64,000 nucleotides of DNA from UBA4416 sp963422675 (lineage in GTDB: Bacteria > Bacteroidota > Bacteroidia > B-17B0 > Aurantibacillaceae): positions 682,001-746,000 of the forward strand of contig CAXVYS010000024.1 in the NCBI GenBank assembly GCA_963422675.2, written 5' to 3'. Positions 46,280-55,451 of this stretch are shown piece by piece. Position 1 is the stretch's first letter, and each line of letters opens with the position of its first letter. Below the pieces are notes generated by a model. The model did not search any database. It saw only the letters and a program-made list of their open reading frames with translations, and was not told the DNA's origin. Position numbers and translations under genes: made by a program.

Positions 46280-47857
46280 TCAAATCTCTTCTCTCTCTTT
46301 CGGTTCTTTATAAGATGCCAGCCACAGGAATAGGGTTTGAAAGAAGATGAAAAATGTAACCCCCGATTGTGTCTCCAATGTATCTTCGGTAAGGAAGGAG
46401 AGTAATGCTATTAAAAAGAAAGGCCAGTATAAGGCATGTAAGGTGTTTCTCAATACAATAGCTGGATAAAATAAGTAGATCACAAAGAAAATTAATCCTA
46501 ACGAGCCAAACGCTACACCAACAGCAAGGTATTGATTGTGACAACGTAATCGCCATTCTGTTTTTAACTTGGAACGCGTTTCTGTATAAGCCTTATCAAA
46601 AGAGGATTGTATATCGCCGGTACCAACACCAAAAAAAGGATGCTGTTTTATAATATAACAGGCCGTATTCCAAAACTCGAGCCTCATTGTGAGTGTATGT
46701 CCCGAAGGATTTTCTCCACGCCTGTATTTGGTGTATTCCCAAACTAATTCGTGCCAACGTGTAATTAATCCGGCATGGTTAGCGTATTTATAATTAGAAA
46801 CGCCTCTTTCAATGTTTTTGATATCAGTAGCTGTTAGAAGGTTTATTCCCAATGAATCTTTTGCATAGCCTTTACTGGCAAGGTAACGAAGAACAGTGAA
46901 GCGAAGGGTATTTCCTTTTTTATCGGTGCCTGCAAAAGGCATGGTACTCTTGCTGTTCCATTCTTTTTCTAATTCAGGATCATTGATGTTGATGGCAATT
47001 AAATGCCCGTTTTCCGCTAATTTAAAAAGTGTATCCTGTAGGTAGGGGCGACCATTAACGGTATTCTTTAACATAACATTGGATGGCCCCGAAGATAAGG
47101 TGTTATACATATTTAAACTGCTATAGGCTTTATTAAAAAGGATTACAGCAGCAATAAAGAGAATTAATACAACAGCAAAAGATATTTTTTTAGGAAGATG
47201 TTTTATACTGTAAACACAGCAAATAATACCACCAACCATTAGCAGGCAAACAAATCCTGTTGCCATTTCCATGGTGTACATAAAAAACAAAAGCCAGCAG
47301 GAGCAAAGGGTGCAGCCCATTTTTATCCATCGCGCTTTTTCACAAAGTGTATAATAAAATAGCCCTGCTATGGCAAAAGCTATAAATAAGGAGAAACGAA
47401 TATGCGACATAAAGATGGATGCCTGCCGGATATCTATAATCACTTTTTTTGTATAGCCTGCATATACAGCATAACAACACAAGGAACTGATAACTACTCC
47501 TGAAAAGAAAAACAACAAAACCACTTTAAATTCTTTAGCGGTTAATGGTTTGGTAGAAAACAACATCAGGGGTAAGATCAGCAATGGGAGCTTATTCCGG
47601 AGATCGTCCCACCCGTTTGGAAGGTTTTGGGTATATACCATTCCAACAACATGTAACAGGTAAAAAGAAATTAAAAGCCAGAATAGTTTATTCGATTTTA
47701 AACGGATCCACTTGGTATAAAAATCTGCTTCTAAAACCCAGTTAGCTGCCAAAATAATTTGGGGAATACTCGTTGGCACAGTGCCGAATAACATCCCTGT
47801 AGCTAATCCAATAATTCCGATTAAAAAAATATAACGATGCCAGGGTTGAGGAAACAC
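46280..47857 (-). CDS. O-antigen ligase/polymerase-like membrane protein (Wzy/WaaL superfamily)
   Basis: A 525-residue integral membrane protein with about ten to twelve hydrophobic segments, a large periplasmic loop in the middle and the C-terminal Wzy_C motif HPFFGVGTGDIQSSFDKAY, followed by RLRCHNQYLAVGVAFG. This is the layout of the O-antigen ligase/polymerase superfamily. It may polymerise or ligate surface glycans, or glycosylate proteins as PglL-like enzymes do. No glycosyltransferase genes lie beside it, so the exact role is open. Confidence 0.82.
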   Translation of the reverse strand: MFPQPWHRYIFLIGIIGLATGMLFGTVPTSIPQIILAANWVLEADFYTKWIRLKSNKLFWLLISFYLLHVVGMVYTQNLPNGWDDLRNKLPLLILPLMLFSTKPLTAKEFKVVLLFFFSGVVISSLCCYAVYAGYTKKVIIDIRQASIFMSHIRFSLFIAFAIAGLFYYTLCEKARWIKMGCTLCSCWLLFFMYTMEMATGFVCLLMVGGIICCVYSIKHLPKKISFAVVLILFIAAVILFNKAYSSLNMYNTLSSGPSNVMLKNTVNGRPYLQDTLFKLAENGHLIAININDPELEKEWNSKSTMPFAGTDKKGNTLRFTVLRYLASKGYAKDSLGINLLTATDIKNIERGVSNYKYANHAGLITRWHELVWEYTKYRRGENPSGHTLTMRLEFWNTACYIIKQHPFFGVGTGDIQSSFDKAYTETRSKLKTEWRLRCHNQYLAVGVAFGSLGLIFFVIYLFYPAIVLRNTLHALYWPFFLIALLSFLTEDTLETQSGVTFFIFFQTLFLWLASYKEPKEREEI

Positions 47858-48067
47858 AATAGTATAAAGAAATTAAAGATACTGTTTTAGTCATCTAAAT
47901 AGATGTCGGTACCACATTAATTAAACGAAAAGAGAACAAAATTATTGCCTGATGGAAACTTTTATACACACTTATTATGTAATAATAGTTTTAATTAATA
48001 TACAAATAAATAGATGTTTTGTGATATATAATTATGTTTTGAATGTGTAATAAATTGAAATTTTAAG

Positions 48068-48098
48068 TTTTTGCTGAGGAACAGATATTGCATTTTTG
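48068..48098 (+). promoter_or_regulatory. Possible promoter for the PKD/T9SS protein gene
   Basis: TTTTTG at 48068-48073 followed 17 bases later by CATTTTTG, one mismatch from TAnnTTTG. It lies about 40 bases before the ATG at 48138. Confidence 0.4.
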
Positions 48099-48137
48099 CA
48101 GTGTCCTTAATTAAATCATCCTAAAAATTAACATACT

Positions 48138-49565
48138 ATGAAAACAACTATTCTAAAACAACTTTCAGCACTCTGTTTGAGTGTTTTTACATTGACGGGC
48201 TTTGCACAATGTCCGGCAGTTACAGGATTAAGCGTAAGCTATGGAGCAAACGGTTCCGCAAGCCTGTTTGCAACAATGAGTAATACAACAATGGTTTCTC
48301 AGTCGTATTTTTACTGGCAGGCTAATCCTTCCGGAAATCCTGCATCTGGGAACGGCATGTCTACTATAACGTACCAGTTTCCGGCAAATGGAAATTACAC
48401 AGTGTGTGTAAATTACATCGATTCTATTTCTATGTGTAGTTCTTATAGCTGTACTCCAATAACCATCACTAACATGTCGACAGTTGCCTGTAGTGCAGGT
48501 TTTTCTTCTTATACGGATTCCTTATGCGGAACTCATTTTACGAATTCTTCTGCTGGAAGTTCATTAACGTATAACTGGTATTTGTTACCGGCCTTCACCT
48601 TATTTAGCACCCAACAAAATCCTACGGTTAATTTAGGAAACGGGACTCACCAGGTTGCGCTGTATACCTATTCGTCAGGACAATTCTGTGATTCGGCAAT
48701 AGGCATTGTAAATGTAAACTGCTCAACCAACACAGCGTGTAGTGCGGCATTTACAGCCGTAAGCAACCCGGGCTCCTGCCAAACCTATTTTACAAATAAT
48801 TCTACCGGAACAAACTTAACGTATCAATGGTATATGATGCCTGGATCTGTAGCCGTAAGCACGCAACAAAACCCGGTATTAAACCTTAATAATGGGAACA
48901 ACACGATTGCATTATACGTTTATTCTAACGGACAGTTTTGTGATTCTATGGTTTCAACCATCAATGTAAGTTGCTCAACATTTACAAGCTCATGTAATGC
49001 TAATTCACAATTTTCGATGTTTGCAGATACAACACATCCTGGAAATTACTTCGCATACAACCAATCTTCAGGTACAGGTACATTAAGTTATTTATGGAAT
49101 TTTGGTGATGGCTCATCATCTACACAGGCTTATCCGTTTCATCAATATACAAGCCCCGGGCAATATATTGTATGCTTAACAGTTACAGCTACCAGTGGTT
49201 CATTAACCTGTACGGATACGTATTGCGATTCATCAAGCGTTCACCGCATAGCTTCCGGGTTTTTAATGAATAGCTTTCAGGCCTTGCCACAAACGCCTAC
49301 GGCATTAAAGGAACAGCAATTAGCAGCCAGCCTGAGTGTTTATCCAAACCCTGTAGAAAACGAACTGACTATTGAAGTTCAATGGTCTCAAACGGAATCA
49401 TTAACATTTACGATGACAGATGCTTTAGGAAAAATAGTGGTGAAGAACACACTTACTTCTTCTAAAACAATTGTTAATACTGCTGATCTGGATAAAGGAA
49501 TTTATTTCCTGACGGTTTCAGGAGGAGACGGTAAAGCGGTGAAAACAACCAAGCTGATTAAATAA
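48138..49565 (+). CDS. Secreted PKD-domain protein with T9SS sorting domain
   Basis: A 475-residue exported protein: signal peptide MKTTILKQLSALCLSVFTLTGFAQ, then several immunoglobulin-like modules. Two of them are clear duplicates (each starts ACSA and ends SxGQFCDSxxxxxNVxCST, with WYxxP and STQQNPxxNLxNG in between). A PKD domain follows (WNFGDGSSSTQAYPFHQYTS), and a T9SS type A domain closes the protein (about 395-475; LSVYPNPVENELTI, KGIYFLTV). It has no enzyme domain that I recognise, so it is probably an adhesin or matrix protein. Confidence 0.87.
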   Translation: MKTTILKQLSALCLSVFTLTGFAQCPAVTGLSVSYGANGSASLFATMSNTTMVSQSYFYWQANPSGNPASGNGMSTITYQFPANGNYTVCVNYIDSISMCSSYSCTPITITNMSTVACSAGFSSYTDSLCGTHFTNSSAGSSLTYNWYLLPAFTLFSTQQNPTVNLGNGTHQVALYTYSSGQFCDSAIGIVNVNCSTNTACSAAFTAVSNPGSCQTYFTNNSTGTNLTYQWYMMPGSVAVSTQQNPVLNLNNGNNTIALYVYSNGQFCDSMVSTINVSCSTFTSSCNANSQFSMFADTTHPGNYFAYNQSSGTGTLSYLWNFGDGSSSTQAYPFHQYTSPGQYIVCLTVTATSGSLTCTDTYCDSSSVHRIASGFLMNSFQALPQTPTALKEQQLAASLSVYPNPVENELTIEVQWSQTESLTFTMTDALGKIVVKNTLTSSKTIVNTADLDKGIYFLTVSGGDGKAVKTTKLIK

Positions 49566-49586
49566 GTTCTGCCATAGGATAGAAGT

Positions 49587-49617
49587 AAAGTCTGCCAAAG
49601 AGTGTTTGGCAGACTTT
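49587..49617 (+). terminator. Hairpin terminator after the PKD/T9SS gene
   Basis: A 13-bp perfect stem AAAGTCTGCCAAA/TTTGGCAGACTTT with loop GAGTG. The T run after it is short, so its strength is uncertain, but it can act for the plus strand. Confidence 0.7.
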
Positions 49618-49752
49618 ACTCATTAAACAAAAAACGGTAATAATGCGTAAACACCTATATATAGTATCTCTTAATGTGGCGAGTGTTTTATTGCCGAAAC
49701 GACTCTATATACAAGTGTTTGTATATGTGATTAAAAAAATACATTCTTCCAA

Positions 49753-51198
49753 TTAAATTTTACTGCTTAGCCATTCCGCATAATTAATAATGGTTTGTTG
49801 TTCGCCGGCGGCAGGAAATTTCTTTATAAATGCAGTAATTTTATCTTTAATGCTTCTCCAGGCAGGATAACCCATGTTAATGTAATGTTGTATCAAATGG
49901 AGCACTGCAATTTCTACCGCAATGGTTTCCTTGTTTTTTAGTTCACCGAGTTTTTTGAAAACAGAGATTACCAGTTTTTCTGCCAGTTCAATTTCACCAG
50001 ATTCAATTTTATTACATAATTCAAAAACAGAAATTTTTAACTGAAAAGCTTCATCATAGTTTTTAAAGGCATCGCTTACATATAGCTGTACCAGGTATTT
50101 TCCGGCGGCTTTATGTTTGTGGATATCAAAATGAGTAATAGAAAGATTTAGGAGCACAAAGCCCATGTAATTGGGGTTTTCCTTTATAACGGTTTGTTTC
50201 TTTGCTTCTTCAAGTGTTTCAATAGCTTTTTCAGGATCGGTTTTACTATAATTATTTACAAGGATGTTATAGTAGTAAAAAACATATTTTTCATACCACA
50301 GCCGGTGGTACTCTGATAAAGCTTGTTGCAATTGTTTGGCATAAGAGAGTGCCTGCTGGTGTTTTTTTAAAACGTAAGAAGCATTACATAAATACACATA
50401 TAATTGAAGCTTAATTTCGTGAGTATCTTTATTAAAGAGCGCATCTTTTTCAAAACCGTCTTTCGATTTAATGAGGTAATTTTCAAGAGCCACATAATCC
50501 TGTGTGAGTAATAATAAACGGCAAATATTTTGAAACACTTTAAATCGAAGTGTTGCGCTGTTCTTTACATACGAAAGGCTTTGCGTTTTTTCGAGGGTAG
50601 TAGTCATCCACAACTTAAAAGACCTGGTAATAGAAAGGTTTTGTGTGGTTTTAAGTTTGTAGGATAACAGGGAGAAATTATTTTCAAGATCTCTTAACAA
50701 CGCTAAACGGTTTGAATTTTCTTCTCTTTTTGTGATATACTGCTCGGGAGATTCTTTAATGTTTTGGAGGCTTAGCTGAATAAACAATTCGTAAATTATT
50801 TCGAGCGTTGAATAATCTTCGTGAGCGATGGCTTTTTTTTCACTGAGTTTTAAATAGTGTTGTGCCAGTTGTAATTCATTTTTTTTGAAGAATACTTTAG
50901 CAATGATGAGTAAATGGAGGGCTTCAATTTCTTTTTCATCGCGGTTTAAATTCGAAAGAACCACCCCGATATCATCACTTATTTTGTTTTTGAGTCTGTA
51001 ATATCTACTATCCGCTTTTTCTGTTTTGTAAACAGCCTTAAACAGTTGGGCATCGTTCCATTGGGGGTTTAATTTGATGTGGTTAAACAATTCAATATCT
51101 ATCCTGTTTTCAAAGTCATGCGTTCTTTTAGAGTAAAGCTTGTAACTTTTTATTTCCTCTTTTTCCAGTGACTTAATTATATTTTGAAGAATATCCAT
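49753..51198 (-). CDS. Cytosolic helical-repeat (TPR-like) protein, second copy
   Basis: A 481-residue protein without signal peptide. It is all helical with TPR-like units (LQLAQHYLKLSEKKAIAHED; HQQALSYAKQLQQALSEYHR; PEKAIETLEEAKKQT). The start MDILQNIIKSLEKEEIKSYKLYSKR and the layout match the 500-residue protein at 21185-22687, so the pair are probable paralogues, though overall identity looks low. The family appears restricted to this phylum and its function is unknown to me. It is transcribed divergently from a small T9SS cargo gene. Confidence 0.6.
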   Translation of the reverse strand: MDILQNIIKSLEKEEIKSYKLYSKRTHDFENRIDIELFNHIKLNPQWNDAQLFKAVYKTEKADSRYYRLKNKISDDIGVVLSNLNRDEKEIEALHLLIIAKVFFKKNELQLAQHYLKLSEKKAIAHEDYSTLEIIYELFIQLSLQNIKESPEQYITKREENSNRLALLRDLENNFSLLSYKLKTTQNLSITRSFKLWMTTTLEKTQSLSYVKNSATLRFKVFQNICRLLLLTQDYVALENYLIKSKDGFEKDALFNKDTHEIKLQLYVYLCNASYVLKKHQQALSYAKQLQQALSEYHRLWYEKYVFYYYNILVNNYSKTDPEKAIETLEEAKKQTVIKENPNYMGFVLLNLSITHFDIHKHKAAGKYLVQLYVSDAFKNYDEAFQLKISVFELCNKIESGEIELAEKLVISVFKKLGELKNKETIAVEIAVLHLIQHYINMGYPAWRSIKDKITAFIKKFPAAGEQQTIINYAEWLSSKI

Positions 51199-51289
51199 TT
51201 TTGATTATGTAATAAAATAATAAATTTATAAAAAACTTATTTAAAAAGTGAGTAAATTGGTGTAATATTTATACAATAAACCAAACACA

Positions 51290-51982
51290 ATGAAACTAGT
51301 TGCTTTTATTATAACGTGTTTAATGGCGGTATCGGGAAGTGCTCAGGTACAGGCCAAGCTGGGTATGGGTAAGGCATATTCTATCAGTCCGGCATTAGCC
51401 ACTTCTGTTGCTGCCGGTATTCCCTATGGTGGAAACATTACGGTTAATTGCTCGGTAAGGAATTCGGGTAACGCAACCTTTAACGGATCTATTGATTTAG
51501 TAAGAGCAGTTAAATCAGGATCTCTTCAAAGCAGTAATTTTATTGTAAAAACATTTTCAGTATCATTACCTGCGGGCGATTCAATAGCCGTTTCATTTAC
51601 GGATTCTATTACTCCGGCAAGTTATAAGCAAAACGGAAATGGTAATACAGTAGTGGTTTGGCCTATCTCATCGGGTATCATTACCTCCGACAGCTTGCTC
51701 ACAGAACCTGTTTATGTGAATCCTTCTACATTTATTAAAGAATTTAGTAAAACTGATATGCTGGTTTATCCGAATCCTGCGGGCGATGTATTATTTATTA
51801 AACCTGAAACAGGAATAGAATATAAAACGATTATGGTTTACGATATGCAACTGAAATTAATTCTTGAGAAACCATTTAATGAGAGGCTGGATGTTAACGA
51901 TCTGCCGCCTGGAGTATACCATATCAAGATATCTACCCGTGGAGGAGCTGTTTATAGTACGTTATTTACAAAAGCGGATTAA
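51290..51982 (+). CDS. Small secreted protein with T9SS sorting domain
   Basis: A 230-residue exported protein: signal peptide MKLVAFIITCLMAVSGSAQ, a single beta-sandwich domain (about 30-145, with GGNITVNCSVRNSGNATFNG, similar to CARDB-like domains), and a T9SS type A domain (about 155-230) with MLVYPNPAGDVLFI and PPGVYHIKI. Its last four bases overlap the stop of the convergent halogenase-like gene. Function unknown. Confidence 0.82.
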   Translation: MKLVAFIITCLMAVSGSAQVQAKLGMGKAYSISPALATSVAAGIPYGGNITVNCSVRNSGNATFNGSIDLVRAVKSGSLQSSNFIVKTFSVSLPAGDSIAVSFTDSITPASYKQNGNGNTVVVWPISSGIITSDSLLTEPVYVNPSTFIKEFSKTDMLVYPNPAGDVLFIKPETGIEYKTIMVYDMQLKLILEKPFNERLDVNDLPPGVYHIKISTRGGAVYSTLFTKAD

Positions 51983-53667
51983 GCAGCAGGCATTTTTTCC
52001 GAATTATAGAACCACATTTTGGCGACGTCTTGAATGATGTTAGCATCAGGCTCAACGCTATTTACATGGTCAGCTTCATGATAAAGTTCTTTTAACGACA
52101 TCTTATAAGGATCTGTTTTAAGGGACAAGGAAGTACCATGAACCTGGTTACTCACCAGGCGGAACATAGATGCAGCAACCTGTTCAAGCAGAGTCATGTT
52201 ATCCGCAACTTTGGCAATGATCTGGTCAGCATTTGCATGTAGATGATCTATCCCGCGTTGAAAATCTTTCAGGTAATTTAAATCGAGGGGATCGATGTAT
52301 TTATTTTCAAATATTTGGTGTTCGTGTGGTAACCAATCTAAGAACATATCCTGAACATTTTTATTGAGCACACCAAATTTACGACCCAGGCTTTTTTCCG
52401 AAACAAATAATTCTTTCAGAATTTTAAGATCGGTGAATCCGTTATTGGTAAATAATAAACAGGGAACAGACCAGTAGATGGCCCAATCCCAGAAGATCTT
52501 AAATACCATGATCTGTGTGTTACCCATCAGTTTATATTTATCCTGGTAAATAGGAAGCCAGCTTTGAAACCAAGATAAATGTGTCTGATCATAAATCTGC
52601 GCCCTTACGGTAATATCTTCTCCTTTGTGTTCGCGCAAAATCAAATCGCTTAGCCAGGTATTGTTTAAAGAAATAAAATCGCTGCCCGGTGAATAGAAAG
52701 GATCAAGGAAAGCACCAGCTTCGCCTGTTACTGCCCATCTGTCGGAAGAATAAATTTTACCACTATCGTGCGCAAAGTGTTTAAGGATGCGGAAATCCAT
52801 CAATTCTTCTTTTGGCGGACAAACATATTTAGCGGCTTGCGGTTCATGTTTATGAATCCACGCTAATGCTTTTTCGTAAGTGTTGATGGTTTCAAAGGGA
52901 TGAATATCTTCATCGGCCACAATACCAATACTGGTGTTTTTAGAGCCTAAAGGAATAACCCATAACCAATAGCCTTTATCCATAAAATGAACCGTGCTCA
53001 GGTAACGTAATTTAGGGGCTAAAAATGTTTTCCATTGTTGGTTCTCACTCCAGTCATCAATATCAACCACACCTTTCACCCTGAACCATGCGGCGTTTAC
53101 ATTATGCGGCGCTTCTTTCTGGAAGCCCATTTTTCTTTTTAATAAACTAATTCGGCTTGTAGCATCTACAAACCATTTGGTATATACTTTTTTATCTTCC
53201 CGTTCGTGCGCAAAAATAACTTCATGCGTGTCTTTACCAAAGTTTACATCTTTAGCACGTGCTGCCAGTATAAAATCGGTTCCCAGTTCTTTGGTATGTC
53301 TTTCCAAATAATTTTCAAAGGTTCCTCTGTCCAGCTGGTGGCTTGGAACCGGTAGTTTTAAGCGGGGGCCTAATTCAACGCGGTTGGATAATTCATCTTT
53401 TTTCTGATCAGTAAAGAAGAAACGGAGGCCATGTTTTGGAAGTTCAAATTCTTCCAGGTACTCTTTTAAATTTAATACTTCCCGGAAATAATGTGTTGCC
53501 AGTTCAACGGTAGATTCGCCTACTTTATGAGCAGCAGTTGCCGCGGCTTTATCCCTGCTTTCTAAAATTAAGATGGAAATACCGGGATTAGCTTTTTTTA
53601 GTTGGATAGATAATGTGAGACCCGCCAAGCCTCCTCCGGCAATTACTACATCATATTCTTTAAGCAT
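51979..53667 (-). CDS. Flavin-dependent halogenase-like FAD enzyme
   Basis: A 562-residue FAD protein. The dinucleotide-binding motif is IAGGGLAGLTLS (Gly11, Gly13, Gly16). The halogenase-type motif WxWxIP is present as WLWVIP at 234-239, a motif that in true halogenases keeps the flavin from acting as a monooxygenase. Lys78 sits where the catalytic lysine of tryptophan halogenases lies (LPKHGLRFF). The late FAD motif GEAGAFLDPFYSPG is also halogenase-like. It is longer than PrnA-type enzymes and the substrate is unknown. Halogenases of this kind occur with flexirubin-type pigment genes, but the neighbours here do not prove that. Confidence 0.75.
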   Translation of the reverse strand: MLKEYDVVIAGGGLAGLTLSIQLKKANPGISILILESRDKAAATAAHKVGESTVELATHYFREVLNLKEYLEEFELPKHGLRFFFTDQKKDELSNRVELGPRLKLPVPSHQLDRGTFENYLERHTKELGTDFILAARAKDVNFGKDTHEVIFAHEREDKKVYTKWFVDATSRISLLKRKMGFQKEAPHNVNAAWFRVKGVVDIDDWSENQQWKTFLAPKLRYLSTVHFMDKGYWLWVIPLGSKNTSIGIVADEDIHPFETINTYEKALAWIHKHEPQAAKYVCPPKEELMDFRILKHFAHDSGKIYSSDRWAVTGEAGAFLDPFYSPGSDFISLNNTWLSDLILREHKGEDITVRAQIYDQTHLSWFQSWLPIYQDKYKLMGNTQIMVFKIFWDWAIYWSVPCLLFTNNGFTDLKILKELFVSEKSLGRKFGVLNKNVQDMFLDWLPHEHQIFENKYIDPLDLNYLKDFQRGIDHLHANADQIIAKVADNMTLLEQVAASMFRLVSNQVHGTSLSLKTDPYKMSLKELYHEADHVNSVEPDANIIQDVAKMWFYNSEKMPAA

Positions 53668-53828
53668 TTTTTCGGATTTAGTGAATTAAACAAAAATACG
53701 ATTTTATTGCATTTAGCCATGTTTTGCGTCGAAAATTAACGATAAAAAAAGTATTTTGTTTAATAATTAGTATCATTGCGAACCCGTTTTTCATAAACCA
53801 ATTAAACACCGTTTTTCTTCTTTTTATT

Positions 53829-54248
53829 ATGCTGATAAGTGTCCCTACAGAAAATGAGTTTACAGGTATCCTGGAATATATTCACCAATTTGAATTAGAT
53901 AACAGAGATCTTAAACGGGAGCAGTTTTTAGTGGCAAAAGAAGAGGAAGAGCTTTTAGGTTTTGGAAGAATAAGACGACATAAGGGTTGCGATGAATTTT
54001 GTTCCTTGGGAGTGATTGAATCGAAACGACGGATTGGTATAGCCACAGCTTTGATACAGGCAAGGTTAAACATTTCTACACAACCTGTTTTTTTGGTTTG
54101 CATTATTCCTGAATTTTTTGAACCAATGGGTTTTAAAGCAGTTGACGAATACCCCCCGGAGATGCAGGATAAACTGGACTATTGCACAAGTGAATTAATT
54201 GTACCGGAAGATTACGTTGTGATGAAATATCATGGAAATGAGGATTAG
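53829..54248 (+). CDS. GNAT-family N-acetyltransferase
   Basis: A 139-residue acetyltransferase if started at ATG 53829 (MLISVPTENEFTGILEYI), which gives a normal GNAT size; an upstream ATG at 53724 would add a hydrophobic 35-residue head that does not belong to the fold. It has LGFGRIRRHKGCDEFCSLGV (beta-4) and the acetyl-CoA loop RRIGIATALIQARL (R-x-x-G-x-A). The end FEPMGFKAVDEYP is typical. Substrate unknown. Confidence 0.75.
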   Translation: MLISVPTENEFTGILEYIHQFELDNRDLKREQFLVAKEEEELLGFGRIRRHKGCDEFCSLGVIESKRRIGIATALIQARLNISTQPVFLVCIIPEFFEPMGFKAVDEYPPEMQDKLDYCTSELIVPEDYVVMKYHGNED

Positions 54249-54287
54249 ACCTTTTTAATTTTTATTTTTACCTTTTTAATTTAATAT

Positions 54288-55349
54288 ATGAGTTATATAA
54301 TTTCAGGAATACAACAATTGGGTGTTGGAAACACCGATGTACAAGAAACCTTTAAATGGTACAGAAAAGCGTTTGGTACAGATATTAAAATATTTGAAGA
54401 AGCGGCTATGGCGGAATTGATGTTGCCCTACACGGCAAATATGCCTCATGCACGCCATGCTATTTTGGCCATAAGCATGAATGGTGGCGGTGGTTTTGAG
54501 ATATGGCAGTACACAAGCCGTAAAGCTCAAAATGCTGATTTTAAAATACAGTTGGGAGATATTGGAATTTTTGCCGGAAAAATTAAGTCGTATAATGTAG
54601 AAGCATCGTTTGGTCATTTAAAACAATTTGGTGCTCATATGTTAACGGATATTACCATTTCCCCCGATGGAAGAAAGCATTTTTATATTCATGATCTGTG
54701 GAAAAATGTTTATGAAGTAATAGAAGAAAAAACATCCTGGTATCAGCAAAAGGATTTTACAACAGGCGGTGTATTGGGCGCTGTTATTGGCGTTAAAGAC
54801 ATTGACACATCTATTACTCTTTATAAAACAGTATTAGGGTTTGATAAAGTGGTGAGTGATACAACTTCTGTATTTGAAGATTGGAAAGGAGTGGAGGGTT
54901 CAGGTAAAACATTCAGACGTGTTATTTTAAGAAATTCAAAACCACGTGAAGGGAGCTTTGGCCCCTTATTGGGAGATAATGAAATTGAATTGATACAGGC
55001 GTTAGACTATCAGCCAAAGAAAATATTTGAAAACCGTTTGTGGGGCGATTGTGGATTTATACACTTATGTTTTGATGTTAAAAACATGAAAGCCTTGCAG
55101 GAAGCCTGTAATAAAGCCGGACAGCCTTTTACCGTGGATGGTGGTGCAGGTTTTGAAATGGGAGAAGCTGCAGGCCACTTTACTTATATTGAAGATGCCG
55201 ACGGAACATTAATAGAGTTTGTAGAAACAAAAAAATTACCTGTTGTGAAAAAAATAGGGTGGTATTTAGATCTGAGAAAACGTGATCCGAAAAAAGCGCT
55301 TCCGAATTTTATTTTAAAAGCCTTACGATTCAGTAGAGTTAAAGACTAA
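54288..55349 (+). CDS. VOC-family protein with two glyoxalase/dioxygenase domains
   Basis: A 353-residue protein made of two vicinal-oxygen-chelate domains (about 1-155 and 160-325). Each has metal-ligand-type segments, for example NMPHARHAILAISMNG and EVIEEKT in the first and DCGFIHLCFDV and DGTLIEFVET in the second. The layout resembles 4-hydroxyphenylpyruvate dioxygenase or extradiol enzymes in architecture but the specific signatures are absent. Reaction unknown. It lies 39 bases after the GNAT gene and ends at a strong terminator. Confidence 0.75.
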   Translation: MSYIISGIQQLGVGNTDVQETFKWYRKAFGTDIKIFEEAAMAELMLPYTANMPHARHAILAISMNGGGGFEIWQYTSRKAQNADFKIQLGDIGIFAGKIKSYNVEASFGHLKQFGAHMLTDITISPDGRKHFYIHDLWKNVYEVIEEKTSWYQQKDFTTGGVLGAVIGVKDIDTSITLYKTVLGFDKVVSDTTSVFEDWKGVEGSGKTFRRVILRNSKPREGSFGPLLGDNEIELIQALDYQPKKIFENRLWGDCGFIHLCFDVKNMKALQEACNKAGQPFTVDGGAGFEMGEAAGHFTYIEDADGTLIEFVETKKLPVVKKIGWYLDLRKRDPKKALPNFILKALRFSRVKD

Positions 55350-55372
55350 AAAATCCCATAAATCCTTGTAAG

Positions 55373-55399
55373 AAGCCGCTTATGTAAAAGCGGCTTTTT
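55373..55399 (+). terminator. Rho-independent terminator after the VOC gene
   Basis: Stem GCCGCTT/AAGCGGC (55375-55381 with 55388-55394), loop ATGTAA, then TTTTT. Confidence 0.88.
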
Positions 55400-55451
55400 C
55401 TTTTGTAAATCATTAAATAAATCGCATTTTTACTGATCAAACCGTTTACAA

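Noticed and set aside
53724..53828. Longer start for the GNAT gene
   Set aside because: The extra 35 residues are hydrophobic and not part of the GNAT fold; the ATG at 53829 gives the normal size.
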